18,601 nt of DNA from Actinomycetes bacterium (GTDB lineage: Bacteria > Actinomycetota > Acidimicrobiia > Acidimicrobiales > Palsa-688), in the NCBI GenBank assembly GCA_021798075.1, contig JAJZYO010000001.1, forward strand, positions 1-18,601. Direction: 5' to 3'. Numbering within the stretch: the first letter of the stretch is position 1; the number at the start of each line of letters is the position of its first letter. A program made the translations under genes and the position numbers. Below are positions 1 to 6,735 of the stretch, piece after piece. The notes beneath the pieces were generated by a model that ran no database searches, was not told where the DNA came from, and saw nothing but the letters and a program-made list of their open reading frames with translations.

Positions 1-2
1 GG

Positions 3-572
3 GGATTTTTACATGGCCATGGACAGCCCCCTACGTGGGAGTCCAGGCTAGGCGCGGGCCTCGGGCCCAAGCTGCGCGCCCAGGTCGCCCGCGCCGGGGG
101 CAACCCCCTGTTGATCGAGGCCGTCGTCAAAGCCCTGATGGACGAGCAGCAGGTCGGCCTCGACGGGCCGGGGGCCGGCGTTGTTGAGGATCCAGGTCCC
201 TACGGCATCGCCGGCGAGCGAAAAACCGTGGCCGAGTTCGAGGAGGCAGGTTTACCGCGCGTGGACAAGGTCGTCGGCAGTTATGGGGCCCCAGCCCCGC
301 CGGCGGTGCAGGCACCAACCAATGTGAGGCTCAGCCGTGATGGCACGACAGCGAACCTCAGTTGGGACCAAGGCGGCGTGGCACCTACGGGCTATGACTT
401 GTTGGTGACGACCGGGGACGGCGCGACGACGGAGACCTTCTTGCCCGGTACCGCCCGGAGCGAAGAGATCACGACCGACCTGCCCAACGAGAGCGTAGGT
501 GTACGTATAAGGGCGATCGGCCCGAACGACGTCCTCGGGCCGACGGCAAGAGATGTGCTCACGTCTGCTTAA
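3..572 (+). CDS. C-terminal part of a protein with a fibronectin type III domain (5' end outside window)
   Basis: The reading frame is open from the left edge to the TAA at 570-572, giving about 189 residues. The first possible start inside is TTG at 111, so the true start is probably outside the window. The last ~85 residues look like one fibronectin type III domain: PTNVRLSRDGTTANLSWD is the typical A-B strand pattern, followed by GYDLLVTTGDG and a final strand near SVGVRIRAIG. The preceding part, with LGPKLRAQVARAGGNP and a helical LLIEAVVKALMDEQQVG, was not recognised. FN3 domains of this kind usually mediate binding in secreted, cell-surface or phage-tail proteins, but no catalytic domain is visible, so no function is assigned. 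In the first 50 bases another frame (GIFTWPWTAPYVGVQA) looks more protein-like, so a frameshift near position 48 is possible. The gene is convergent with vapC. Confidence 0.55.
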   Translation, partial: GFLHGHGQPPTWESRLGAGLGPKLRAQVARAGGNPLLIEAVVKALMDEQQVGLDGPGAGVVEDPGPYGIAGERKTVAEFEEAGLPRVDKVVGSYGAPAPPAVQAPTNVRLSRDGTTANLSWDQGGVAPTGYDLLVTTGDGATTETFLPGTARSEEITTDLPNESVGVRIRAIGPNDVLGPTARDVLTSA

Positions 573-685
573 GCCTCAGCCCCGCTCGTTCCCAGCTCGG
601 AGCCGGCGGGTCGCCCAGCGCCTCACCTCGCTCCGTGGGGGCGGGCTCCAGAAATAGCCTTCATTTGCAAGGATAATGGGCCGCG

Positions 686-1126
686 TCATGAGGGCGGGGA
701 AAGGCGGAGTCGTCGGGCGGCCGCTCGAGGTGATTCGGCAAGTCCGGCGTCGAGGAGCTCGGCATCCGCGCTCACCAAGGAGATCCCGAGCGCTTGGGCC
801 GTCGCGACCCAACACGCGTCGTAGAAGGTGAGCCCTTTGGTTGCCCCCATGAGGGCCGCCTGCCGGAGCCAGTTGGGCGCCACCGCGAGCGGGGAGCCGC
901 AGATAACGACGAGGTCGTCGAGCTGGTCGGCGACATCGGGCCCGCTCCAATGGAGCGAGCGAAGGAGTACGTTGCCCATCTCGTAGAGGGCCAGGTCGAT
1001 TACCCGAGCCTCGATCTCACCCCGTCTTGTTGCTTCACGCAACGCTCGTGCCTCGGCGACTTGGGACTCGCCTTCGCCGTGGAACCACTTTATGAGGACC
1101 GACGTGTCGACGAGGAGCGCCGTCAC
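686..1126 (-). CDS. vapC: VapC-type PIN-domain ribonuclease toxin
   Basis: The 146-residue product is a complete single PIN domain, the usual VapC size. The start MTALLVDTSVLIKWF carries the first acidic residue (D7). Further expected metal ligands are E49 in ALYEMGNVL, D103 in TFYDACWVATA and D121 in SADAELLDAG. PIN toxins are Mg2+-dependent endoribonucleases, often cleaving tRNA or rRNA, and are neutralised by the cognate VapB. The start is a GTG at 1124-1126 that overlaps the TGA of vapB (1123-1125) in a GTGA junction, which points to translational coupling and a bicistronic operon. All catalytic positions are present, so the toxin is probably active. The RNA target cannot be read from the sequence. 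Confidence 0.92.
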   Translation of the reverse strand: MTALLVDTSVLIKWFHGEGESQVAEARALREATRRGEIEARVIDLALYEMGNVLLRSLHWSGPDVADQLDDLVVICGSPLAVAPNWLRQAALMGATKGLTFYDACWVATAQALGISLVSADAELLDAGLAESPRAAARRLRLSPPS

Positions 1127-1359
1127 CGGCGGCTGTCCCGGTCCCGACGGACCAGGTTGGCGGCTTCGAAGCGGCCGGCGGCGCGGAAGCGTTGTTCGGA
1201 CCGGATGATGGCGTCGTCGACATCGGCGGGGTTTGGTCGCGCAATCTCGCGTCGAGCGGCAGCGGCGAGCAGGGCGCTCCTGCTCATCGACCTCTGTCGT
1301 GCCACCTCGTCGATCTCTTGGAGCAGCTCCTCGGGCAACGACACCATGACCTTGGACAT
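1123..1359 (-). CDS. vapB: VapB-type ribbon-helix-helix antitoxin
   Basis: This is a 78-residue protein. The N-terminal 40 residues (MSKVMVSLPEELLQEIDEVA, then RSMSRSALLAAAARREI) form a ribbon-helix-helix DNA-binding domain: an alternating beta strand followed by two helices. The C-terminal 38 residues are charged and would wrap the VapC toxin. The frame is open further upstream, but the ATG at 1359 is chosen because the RHH strand starts there and a TATAAT -10 box lies six bases upstream, leaving no room for a longer protein on the same transcript. The antitoxin should bind VapC and repress its own promoter. The C-terminal tail RFEAANLVRRDRDSRR recurs in degraded form at 6635-6702. Confidence 0.88.
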   Translation of the reverse strand: MSKVMVSLPEELLQEIDEVARQRSMSRSALLAAAARREIARPNPADVDDAIIRSEQRFRAAGRFEAANLVRRDRDSRR

Positions 1360-1382
1360 ACTCAGATTATAGCTCCTAGTAT
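1358..1382 (-). promoter_or_regulatory. vapBC promoter with TATAAT -10 box and inverted-repeat operator candidate
   Basis: On the minus strand a perfect TATAAT (1366-1371) is followed by CTGAGT and then the vapB ATG. Transcription would start at or next to the A of ATG, so the mRNA is probably leaderless, which fits the absence of a Shine-Dalgarno sequence. Inverted arms ATACT (1358-1362) and AGTAT (1378-1382) flank the -10 box, where a VapB/VapC complex could bind for autorepression. No good -35 hexamer is seen. The operator role is inferred. Confidence 0.6.
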
Positions 1383-1553
1383 TGACCTGGAGCTGGCAGG
1401 TGACCCGTCTCGGCAGGGCTCGTCCGAGAGACAGCCACGGCCGCCCAACCACACGGTGGGCCCCGGCGCGGTCAGCTGGCATACCTGGGAGCTGGTGAGA
1501 GGCTGGGCCCTCGTTGTGTTGTAATGCCTCGCCCACTCGGCGAAATGGTCGCG

Positions 1554-1565
1554 AACTCGCGAGTT
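1554..1565. promoter_or_regulatory. Perfect 12-bp palindrome upstream of the small gene at 1585
   Basis: AACTCGCGAGTT is a perfect palindrome 19 bp before the ATG at 1585. A possible -10 element TACGAT (1570-1575) lies between palindrome and start, so the site would fall in the spacer of a promoter, a good position for a repressor dimer. No matching site was noticed elsewhere in the window. The regulatory role is inferred. Confidence 0.35.
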
Positions 1566-1584
1566 GCGGTACGATCAAGCAGTC

Positions 1585-1779
1585 ATGACATCCACCGTGA
1601 GACCGAGCACAGACGGCCGGTTCGTCTTGATCCCGGAGACGTCCGAAGAGCGTGCCCAGCGCGAAAGGGAGCGCGCGGAGGGGGCCGAGAGCCGCATGAA
1701 CCTCACCAGGGGCCAGGTCGTGACCCTGTACAAGGCTCGGCTACGCTCGACTGAGGCTCAGTCGCCGGCGCAGCGCTAG
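1585..1779 (+). CDS. Small hypothetical protein, 64 aa
   Basis: The 64-residue product begins MTSTVRPSTDGRFVLIPETS and continues with a highly charged segment (EERAQRERERAEGAESR) likely to be helical, ending in a basic segment with RGQVVTLYKARL. It has no membrane segment, signal peptide or recognised domain. The ATG at 1585 is preferred over a TTG at 1564 because the TTG lies inside a palindrome that looks regulatory. No clear Shine-Dalgarno is present, so the message may be nearly leaderless. The stop shares CTAG with the stop of the convergent GAF gene. The reasons for calling it a gene are the neat fit between two features and coding-like composition. Function is unknown. Confidence 0.5.
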   Translation: MTSTVRPSTDGRFVLIPETSEERAQRERERAEGAESRMNLTRGQVVTLYKARLRSTEAQSPAQR

Positions 1780-2675
1780 AGAGACCGCTTCGATCTCGCC
1801 GGCTCGGGGGCCGGGAGTGCAGTGACCAGTGCCATTCCGACCGTATCGGCCAAGTTGCGCAGCGTCCGGAGCCCGGCCGAGGTAGTGAAGTACGGGTCGT
1901 CGATCTCGCTGATGCCGGTCAGGACGCCGATGGTCGTAGCGCCCGCTGCGATCGGGGCGGCAACCACAGATCGGTAGGCACGGAATTCGTTCTGCTGGGC
2001 TTCGGTTAAGCCGTGCGTGGCGTCCGAGACAGCGTCCCCCGAGGCCAACACCACAGTCCGGTTCTGCCAGGCGAGGCCCGTGGCCCCCTGCCCAACCTTG
2101 AACACGTAGGGGCTGGACTCGTCGTCCGTCGGATCCGGGAAAATCGGATAGAGCAGGTGCCGGTCGTCATCAAAAACGTAAACTGACCAGCGGTACGACG
2201 GCGGTGTGCCGTGCGTGCCACTCCGCAACAGTTCATCCAGAGTCTGCACGGTCGCCGGGACCGGGACGTTGGCCAGTTCGTCCCCCCATCGGCCCTCCTG
2301 TTGCTTTAGCCGAGCGCGAGCCTCAAGGACAGTCATAAACGCCGGGATCAACCATACAGCACCGATGACTACTCGCCACCGAAGAGGAAGCCCACCGTCG
2401 GTGTGCCTGGGGGATGGAAGCAGTTCGGGTGAGTACAGCGTGAAGACGAGCGGGACGGTCAGCACCGCGACTCCGCTCAGAATTAACATGACATTTGGAG
2501 CGACGCGTCTGAAAACGTCGAACGACTCCCGTAACTGGTTCAGTTCATAGAGAAAGCGGCGTCGGATGCGGTCGACGCGGCGTCGGATGCGGTCGACCAA
2601 ATGCTCGGTTAGTCCTTGTCGCACGCGCTGCCATGCCGGCCGCAGCTTCTCCCGCACCTTCCCTACTACCCTCAA
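1776..2675 (-). CDS. Membrane protein with C-terminal GAF sensor domain
   Basis: The product has 299 residues. A basic N-terminal region (~1-58, with a tandem VDRIRRR repeat) precedes two membrane helices at about 62-81 (VMLILSGVAVLTVPLVFTLY) and 101-118. The C-terminal part (~160-285) is GAF-like: YRWSVYVFDDDRHLLYPIFP, then KVGQGATGLAWQNRTVVL, YRSVVAAPI, TIGVLTG and a final helix with NLADTVGMAL. GAF domains bind small ligands or mediate dimerisation. No kinase, GGDEF or other output domain follows, so partner and signal are unknown. The N terminus and GAF domain would face the cytoplasm if the two helices form a hairpin. The TTG at 2675 is chosen because AAAGGGG lies six bases upstream and an in-frame stop (TAA) immediately precedes it; GTG at 2657 is an alternative. 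Confidence 0.8.
   Translation of the reverse strand: MRVVGKVREKLRPAWQRVRQGLTEHLVDRIRRRVDRIRRRFLYELNQLRESFDVFRRVAPNVMLILSGVAVLTVPLVFTLYSPELLPSPRHTDGGLPLRWRVVIGAVWLIPAFMTVLEARARLKQQEGRWGDELANVPVPATVQTLDELLRSGTHGTPPSYRWSVYVFDDDRHLLYPIFPDPTDDESSPYVFKVGQGATGLAWQNRTVVLASGDAVSDATHGLTEAQQNEFRAYRSVVAAPIAAGATTIGVLTGISEIDDPYFTTSAGLRTLRNLADTVGMALVTALPAPEPARSKRSL
2556..2597. repeat. Perfect 21-bp tandem duplication inside the GAF membrane-protein gene
   Basis: The 21-bp unit at 2556-2576 is repeated without a mismatch at 2577-2597. It is in frame and duplicates seven residues, giving VDRIRRR twice in the basic N-terminal region. Identity at every synonymous position indicates a recent duplication rather than selection for a repeated motif. 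Confidence 0.9.
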
Positions 2676-2688
2676 TTACGACCCCTTT

Positions 2689-3004
2689 CATGCACGACGG
2701 CACTATTTGGCCACGGACGGGCCGGCGAGGTCTAGCTGGCTTGCCAGATCAGGTCCTTGGCGTGTGGGTTGCGCCGGCTGGAGCTGTTCGCCACGGGTTC
2801 GGTGACGGTCCAACCGCGGCGCCCGAGTTGGCAGCCAGCTGCTCTGTGGCCAAGTGGCGCAGTAACTGCACCGTCGCGCCCGCCCCGTTTGAGGCTTCCT
2901 CGCTAAGCCCAACCTCGGGGTTGACGAGCGGCGGCCGCGCGGGGATGCCGGTCACACCTACAGGTGATAACTCCCGGTGCATTTGGATTGCAACGGGGTA
3001 AGTG
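2689..3004. other. Stretch without a confident gene; one weak minus-strand ORF
   Basis: Between the GAF gene and the collar gene no ORF combines good composition with a ribosome binding site. The best is an ATG at 2982 on the minus strand running to a TGA at 2749 (77 residues, starting MHRELSPVGVTG, with helical ATVQLLRHLATEQLAA). Its codons are moderately GC-rich in third position, but no Shine-Dalgarno or promoter is evident and no family was recognised. It could be a gene fragment, a small gene or chance. Confidence 0.3.
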
Positions 3005-3045
3005 CAAGACGAACGAGCCGGGCGGCCTTCCCCGGCTCGTTCTTG
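3005..3045. terminator. Strong hairpin, terminator candidate downstream of the collar gene
   Basis: GAACGAGCCGGG (3011-3022) and CCCGGCTCGTTC (3031-3042) form a perfect 12-bp stem with an 8-base loop. Outer CAAG/CTTG pairs (3005-3008 and 3042-3045) can extend it across a small bulge. It lies just past the stop of the minus-strand collar gene. No long T tract follows, which is common for high-GC actinobacterial terminators. Confidence 0.7.
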
Positions 3046-3072
3046 CTCCGTCGGCTTTTGGCGGCCGGCGCC

Positions 3073-3591
3073 CTAGTTCCTCGAGGGGAAAATGCCCTGT
3101 AAAGCGATGCAGAAGTTGAGCGCCAGGTAGGGCGCACGGATGGCCACGGGCTGGCCGCCGCCGCTACCCGCGATGGCGCTTTGGTCAAGTGCCACGTTGC
3201 CTGGCGGCGAAGCGTAGATGTTCCCCGCCGTCGGGCGGCCCAGCACCGCGCCGTCCGGCCGGTCGGTCGCGGCCTGGGCGTCGGAGCCCTGGAGGGCGTG
3301 GGTATGCGAGGGCAACTGGTTGGCGCTGAGGGTGACGGCCTCGCTCCCGCCCGAATCGCCGATCGAGTAGCTGGACAACCCCGGGGCCTGCCCCATGTTG
3401 AGCGGTACTCGCCCCCGGAGGTCCGGGAGGCCGAAAGTGGTCTGCCCGTCGCCGCCATAATACGTCCCGAGCAAAGAAAAGAGGGCTGTGTTCTGGCTTA
3501 TCGAGAGCAACTGCCCATTGCATATTGCCCACCCAACGGGGGCAAAATTGAAACCGAAAAGCCTTATCTCCCCAATGAACGCTTCAGCCAC
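3073..3591 (-). CDS. Phage tail collar-domain protein (microcystin-dependent protein family)
   Basis: The product has 172 residues and is recognised by its start AEAFIGEIRLFGFNFAPVGW, followed by CNGQLLSISQNTALFSLLG, YYGGDGQTTFGLPDLRGRVP and LPSHTHALQ. This is the tail collar / MdpB-like fold common as a stand-alone gene in bacteria. Such proteins resemble the tips of phage short tail fibres. Their cellular role is poorly defined; secretion or surface association has been suggested. The frame is open for 65 codons upstream, but GTG at 3591 is chosen because family members start there and AAGGAGG (3597-3603) lies five bases upstream. It is divergent from the GNAT gene. No capsid, portal or other tail gene is nearby, so this is not evidence of a prophage. 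Confidence 0.9.
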   Translation of the reverse strand: MAEAFIGEIRLFGFNFAPVGWAICNGQLLSISQNTALFSLLGTYYGGDGQTTFGLPDLRGRVPLNMGQAPGLSSYSIGDSGGSEAVTLSANQLPSHTHALQGSDAQAATDRPDGAVLGRPTAGNIYASPPGNVALDQSAIAGSGGGQPVAIRAPYLALNFCIALQGIFPSRN

Positions 3592-3596
3592 CGGCT

Positions 3597-3626
3597 CCTC
3601 CTTTTGTATGGGAGCACGCTGCTCCC
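3597..3626 (-). promoter_or_regulatory. Strong ribosome binding site and 5'-leader hairpin of the collar gene
   Basis: On the minus strand AAGGAGG (3597-3603) sits five bases before the GTG at 3591 and decides the start. Just upstream, GGGAGCA (3610-3616) and TGCTCCC (3620-3626) form a perfect 7-bp stem with a 3-base loop in the presumed leader, 6 bases before the ribosome binding site. It might stabilise the mRNA or influence initiation; this is inference. Confidence 0.55.
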
Positions 3627-3704
3627 CGGCGCCAGACTCTAGGGCTTCGCTACCCAAGAAGGAAGGACCACCGAAGATCTTTGGATCTCGACTAGGTTTC
3701 ACCC

Positions 3705-4280
3705 ATGGGCTACGCTCAGGTGCGTACCAGTCGCGTTGTCCTGCCCGACGACGCCCCCTTCCTCGAGGCTGTGTACCGCTCGACACGAGAAGCGGAGCTT
3801 TCAGCCCTGGGGTGGCCGAGCATCACGGCCGAGATGTTTGCCAGGTCCCAGTTCGATATGCAGACGCGCTACTACGCGTCCGCCTTCCCCTCTGCCGAGC
3901 ACTTGGTAGTGGTGGTGGACGGCACCCCGGCAGGGCGGCTCATAGTGGACCGGAGCGGGCCTGGCTGGCACGTGGTCGACCTTTCCCTCCTCGTCGAACA
4001 TCGGGGTGCGGGCGTGGGGACGGCAGTGGTCCGCCAGCTCTTGGACGAGGCTGCGCAAAGCGGGGTCGACGTCACCTGTCACGCCGAGAGCTCGAGCCGC
4101 GCCCAGCGGTTCTGGGAGCACCTCGGTTTTATCGCGGGCGACCGCGAGGGTGTCCACGTGAGGATGGCCCACCGGTGCGGGAGCTCTCCAGGCAGAGACG
4201 ATCTGCCAGCGCGCGGGTCAGGCCTTTCGCCCCAGGCTCAAAGCGCGGACCTCGCTAGCCACTCTACACAGTGGTACTAG
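3705..4280 (+). CDS. GNAT-family N-acetyltransferase
   Basis: The 191-residue product shows the GNAT fold: N-terminal strand and helix (VRTSRVVLPDDAPFLEAVY), a central strand pair around HLVVVVDGTPAGRLIVD, motif A for acetyl-CoA at VEHRGAGVGTAVV (residues ~97-109), and motif B at AQRFWEHLGFI (133-143). GNAT enzymes transfer an acetyl group to an amine; the acceptor is not predictable here. Residues after ~156 are low in structure and look like a non-conserved tail. ATG at 3705 lacks a clear ribosome binding site; GTG at 3720 is an alternative that matches the usual beginning of the fold. The gene is divergent from the collar gene, and I recall GNAT genes as frequent neighbours of collar/Mdp genes in other bacteria, so the two may act together. 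Confidence 0.85.
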   Translation: MGYAQVRTSRVVLPDDAPFLEAVYRSTREAELSALGWPSITAEMFARSQFDMQTRYYASAFPSAEHLVVVVDGTPAGRLIVDRSGPGWHVVDLSLLVEHRGAGVGTAVVRQLLDEAAQSGVDVTCHAESSSRAQRFWEHLGFIAGDREGVHVRMAHRCGSSPGRDDLPARGSGLSPQAQSADLASHSTQWY

Positions 4281-4406
4281 CACTTATCGTGGTATCTGGG
4301 GGTCGCGATTGAGGCCGGCCCATAGACGGTGCTTAGGCCTGCCTATAAGCTCACTGCGACGTCCCGAAGTACAACTGGGGCTGTCTTAGCGAAAGGAAGG
4401 GTGACT

Positions 4407-6554
4407 GTGCACCTGCGCTGCTTGCTGAAACCCGTGAGGATCCTCGCCGCGCTGGCCCTCGCCACGGGCCCCGTAGCGGCCGTGGCAGGCCCGGCCGCCG
4501 CCTCGAGCGCAACGTTCCAGAATGCCGGCCAGATAACCGTTCCCACGGGGACCACTGCGCCGGTGCAGGCCACGACTTACCCCTCGCCGATCTCGGTCTC
4601 GGGCCTGAGCGGTACGGTCACCGGCGTGACGATCACGCTCAACGGGGTGACCACGTACGGGCCCGCCGGCATCCCGGCCCAGGCTGCCGGGTTCTCCGAA
4701 GACATCGGCGCCCTCCTTGTAGACCCTGCGGGTCAAGGGCTGAGCCTGTTCACCTCGCCTGGCAATTTCAACGAGGGCCTTTCGGATGCGACCATCACGA
4801 TCTCCGACAGTGGGACCAACTACTCGACGGCCTCAAGTGGCCAACCAGCGACGATACCGAGCAGCGGCAGCTTCACCATGCGGCCCGCCGACTTCAGCGA
4901 CCTCTACGGCAGCCCGTCGCCCTACGACGTTTACCCCTCGCCCGCACCCGGGGGCTTCGGCGCAGCTGCGCCGACGGGGAACGCCACTTTGACCAGCGAG
5001 TTCACAGGAGCCAACCCCAACGGGAACTGGGACCTGTACATGACCAACAACGTCAGTGGCGACCATCAAGTGGTCTCGGGCGGGTGGAGCATAACGATCA
5101 CCACTTCCGCCGTAGCGGTCAGCACCACGACGACCCTGAGCTCGGGCAACAACCCGAGCTTCACGAGCGGCACCGGTAGCTCGGTAAGGCTCACTGCATC
5201 GGTGTCGAGCGGCAGCGGGACGCCTACGGGAACGGTGGCGTTCAGCGAGGGCGGCTCGACGATCGCTGGGTGCGGTGCCGTAGCACTGTCGGGCGGTAGC
5301 GCAGTTTGCACGACCTCGTTCGCGACTGAAGGCAGCTACGACCTGACGGCAACTTACACGCCCAGTACCGGCTCAAACTTCTTGGGCAGCTTTGGCACCA
5401 CGACCCAGGACGTCTACACCCATACGGTCGTTAGCGGCACTACGTTTACCAATCCCGGCGGTATCACGTTGCCGAAGGGTTTCAGCACCCCGACGACTGC
5501 CGACCAGTACCCTTCACGCATCTTCGTGAGCGGCGTCAATGCGACGATCGCCGGCATGTCGGCGACTCTGTCGGGCGTGAACTTCCAATCGGAGTTCGCC
5601 AACGACCTCCAGGTCCTGCTCGTCGGCCCCAACGGCGCTGGGTTGGTGCTCATGTCCAATGTAGGCCCAACCGACGGTACGACGTCGCCGGCCATAAACG
5701 ACGCAACTTTCACCTTCGCGGACTCAGCAGCCGCCCAAATGCCCCAGGCCCAGGACCCGAGCACCGGGGCTTGCAAGCCGACTGATTACTCGAACTTCGA
5801 GCCGTACCCACCCCCGGCGCCTTCTTCTTACAGTTCCCCTGCAACTGTGGGGTCCGCCACTTTCGGCAGTGTGTTCGGCGGCACCAACCCCAACGGGACT
5901 TGGGAACTGTTCGTGGTGGAAGACGGTGGGACCAGCGACCACGGGGGCAGCATTTCTGGCTGGAGCCTCAATTTCACGTTTGCGCAGCAGGTCCAGTTCA
6001 CGAGCACGGCGCCGGCCGAGGGAGTCGTTGGCACTAACTACGACGCCACTGCCACCGGTTCGCCCTCGGGCGTAGCGGTCAGCTACTCGGTGGACAGTTC
6101 CTCGACTGCGGGTGCCTGCTCTGTCGGGCCCTCGACCGGCGTGGTGAGCTTCCTCGCCCCCGGCACCTGCGTGGTTGACGCTAGCCAAGCCGCAACCACC
6201 GGCTGGCTCGCTTCCAACGTGGCCCAGCAGTCCATCCCGGTCGTCGCGCCCTTGCCGCAGCCGAACGTCACCTCGCTCTCGCCCACGTCAGGGGCGAGCG
6301 CCGGCCACCGCTACCTCGAGATCTTCGGATCTGAGCTCTCGCCCAACGGTGAGACATGCCTTTGGTACAGAGGTGCTGGCTGCACCGGCATAACCGTAGA
6401 GATCGGGGGAAACCCGGCCTTCGTCATATATGGCTCGCCGACGGTGCTTTTGGTGCTCACGCCCGCGGGCACCCCTGGGCTTGCAACGGTCGCGGTGACC
6501 GTCAACGGCATAGCGGCGACTGTGGGATCCTCAGCCATCTACACCTACAACTGA
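4407..6554 (+). CDS. Secreted multidomain protein: two P-domain-like modules, Ig-like modules and IPT/TIG domain
   Basis: The 715-residue product starts with a signal peptide (basic HLRCLLKPVR, hydrophobic ILAALALATGPVAAVAG, cleavage probably near AAASSA at ~32-36). Two similar modules at ~37-232 and ~345-525 resemble the proprotein-convertase P domain; both end in the typical motif (GANPNGNWDLYM...GGWSITI and GGTNPNGTWELFV...SGWSLNF). A bacterial Ig-like domain lies between (~237-340, with GTPTGTVAFSEGG and the cysteine pair CGAV/VCTT). A second Ig-like segment (~530-612) and an IPT/TIG domain (~618-715, VTSLSPTSGASAGHRYLEIFG) follow. No protease domain, LPXTG sorting signal or C-terminal membrane anchor is visible, so it is probably exported to the surface or medium as an adhesive or scaffolding protein. 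GTG at 4407 is chosen because AGGAAGG (4394-4400) lies six bases upstream; GTG at 4401 is too close. Confidence 0.82.
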   Translation: MHLRCLLKPVRILAALALATGPVAAVAGPAAASSATFQNAGQITVPTGTTAPVQATTYPSPISVSGLSGTVTGVTITLNGVTTYGPAGIPAQAAGFSEDIGALLVDPAGQGLSLFTSPGNFNEGLSDATITISDSGTNYSTASSGQPATIPSSGSFTMRPADFSDLYGSPSPYDVYPSPAPGGFGAAAPTGNATLTSEFTGANPNGNWDLYMTNNVSGDHQVVSGGWSITITTSAVAVSTTTTLSSGNNPSFTSGTGSSVRLTASVSSGSGTPTGTVAFSEGGSTIAGCGAVALSGGSAVCTTSFATEGSYDLTATYTPSTGSNFLGSFGTTTQDVYTHTVVSGTTFTNPGGITLPKGFSTPTTADQYPSRIFVSGVNATIAGMSATLSGVNFQSEFANDLQVLLVGPNGAGLVLMSNVGPTDGTTSPAINDATFTFADSAAAQMPQAQDPSTGACKPTDYSNFEPYPPPAPSSYSSPATVGSATFGSVFGGTNPNGTWELFVVEDGGTSDHGGSISGWSLNFTFAQQVQFTSTAPAEGVVGTNYDATATGSPSGVAVSYSVDSSSTAGACSVGPSTGVVSFLAPGTCVVDASQAATTGWLASNVAQQSIPVVAPLPQPNVTSLSPTSGASAGHRYLEIFGSELSPNGETCLWYRGAGCTGITVEIGGNPAFVIYGSPTVLLVLTPAGTPGLATVAVTVNGIAATVGSSAIYTYN

Positions 6555-6574
6555 GGTCGGATTAGGGGCGTTTA

Positions 6575-6607
6575 AGGGGGAGGCCGCCCTGAGCCCGACC
6601 TCCCCTT
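6575..6607 (+). terminator. Hairpin terminator candidate after the P-domain gene
   Basis: Twenty bases past the stop codon, AGGGGGAGG (6575-6583) pairs with CCTCCCCTT (6599-6607), a 9-bp stem with one G-T wobble and a 15-base loop. A partly T-rich stretch, GGTTTAGGG, follows. Position and structure fit a transcription terminator for the upstream gene. Confidence 0.6.
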
Positions 6608-6634
6608 GGTTTAGGGCGTCGCTGCATCCCGTGA

Positions 6635-6702
6635 GCGGCGGCTGTCCCGGTCCCGGCGGACCAGGTCCAGCGGCTTCGAAACGGCCGGCGATGCGGAAGC
6701 GT
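6635..6702 (-). pseudogene. Degraded vapB remnant with a frameshift
   Basis: This 68-bp stretch closely matches the 3' end of vapB (about 1127-1193). Read on the minus strand it gives RFRIAGRFEAA, then after a one-base insertion DLVRRDRDSRR, against RFRAAGRFEAANLVRRDRDSRR in the intact antitoxin. The stop codon of vapB is not conserved (CGC TCA instead of CGG TGA). There is no RHH domain upstream and no PIN gene downstream, so only the toxin-binding tail survives. It is the scar of a second, related vapB or of a duplication of the first. Confidence 0.8.
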
Positions 6703-6735
6703 CAATGCCGCCACCGGGGGGCGCATGCCCTGATG

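Noticed and set aside
576..685. Terminator between the FN3 gene and vapC
   Set aside because: Only GGAGCC/GGCTCC arms about 40 bases apart were found, too weak to call.
3073..3591. Prophage on the basis of the tail collar protein
   Set aside because: No other phage structural, integrase or lysis gene is present; stand-alone collar proteins are common in bacterial chromosomes.
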